Of a stretch of DNA of 5,688 nucleotides, positions 5,532 through 5,688 are shown one piece after another; the first letter of the stretch is position 1, and each line of letters opens with the position of its first letter. Made by a program: the position numbers and the translations under genes. Origin of the DNA: Bacteroidia bacterium (GTDB lineage Bacteria; Bacteroidota; Bacteroidia; Flavobacteriales; Flavobacteriaceae); contig JAUIJW010000157.1 of the NCBI GenBank assembly GCA_030431085.1, positions 1 to 5,688 on the forward strand. The letters run 5' to 3'. Under the pieces are notes generated by a model, which was not told the origin of the DNA, searched no databases, and saw only the letters and a program-made list of their open reading frames with translations.

Positions 5532-5688
5532 TTATTTATTTACTTTTTCAAAATCACCTACTTTGTAGTTTCGATCAAAAAATGCTTGATCAGGGCCATA
5601 AAAACGGAACAAACTAAACCAACCTTTTCCAGGTACGGTCTTAATCCAATTAACATCACCTTCAGGTTTTTCGGGGGCCATATAAATG
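5532..5688 (-). CDS. DUF1254/DUF1214-type protein, C-terminal fragment (5' part outside the window)
   Basis: On the minus strand an open frame enters at the window end and stops with TAA (plus-strand TTA at 5532-5534), giving 51 residues. Its text, including PEGDVNWIKTVPGKGWFSLF, then RFYGPDQAFFD and a short basic tail, has the pattern of the DUF1214 C-terminus (N-W-[LI]-x-[TA]-x-x-GK-[GP]-[WF], then R-x-YGP and a final aromatic-rich strand). Full-length relatives are usually larger, often exported proteins that carry DUF1254 in front of DUF1214. Their biochemical role is poorly defined. The N-terminus and any signal peptide are outside the window. The gene converges on the operon and shares the terminator at 5494-5524. 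The call rests on a short region and pattern memory. Confidence 0.75.
   Translation of the reverse strand, partial: IYMAPEKPEGDVNWIKTVPGKGWFSLFRFYGPDQAFFDRNYKVGDFEKVNK

Overview
The window looks like a chromosomal piece of a flavobacterium (Bacteroidota). The DNA is AT-rich. None of the starts has a Shine-Dalgarno sequence. The only promoter-like element seen is a Bacteroidota-type TAnnTTTG -7 box. The protein families and residue preferences (Lys/Asn/Ile-rich) also fit that group. No tRNA, rRNA, CRISPR array or insertion sequence was seen.

Layout: positions 1-129 are the 3' end of prfB (peptide chain release factor 2), cut by the window edge. A short gap with a perfect 10-bp palindrome leads to a free-standing AraC-type regulator with a GyrI-like effector-binding domain (183-1100). 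A 385-base gene-free stretch (1101-1485) follows. It holds a degenerate hairpin repeat, a perfect 9-bp inverted repeat and a probable promoter. Then comes a tight four-gene plus-strand operon (1486-5450): a GntP-family permease, a RidA-family enamine/imine deaminase, a fold-type III PLP enzyme of the D-threonine aldolase/D-serine dehydratase family, and a cytoplasmic M19 (renal dipeptidase-like) dipeptidase. The junctions are a 4-base gap, a 4-base ATGA overlap and a 2-base gap. A strong hairpin at 5494-5524 ends the operon and also serves a convergent minus-strand gene, whose last 51 codons (5532-5688) look like the C-terminus of a DUF1254/DUF1214 protein.

The four operon genes make biochemical sense as a D-amino-acid scavenging route. 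The permease would import the substrate. The M19 enzyme would release D-amino acids from dipeptides. The PLP enzyme would eliminate or cleave a beta-hydroxy D-amino acid such as D-serine, D-threonine or D-3-hydroxyaspartate. RidA would hydrolyse the reactive enamine/imine formed by a dehydratase. The metal-site pair His-x-Cys in the PLP enzyme and the translational coupling to RidA favour a dehydratase over an aldolase. The exact substrate cannot be read from sequence. The families are all known; what is less well described is the combination as one pathway.
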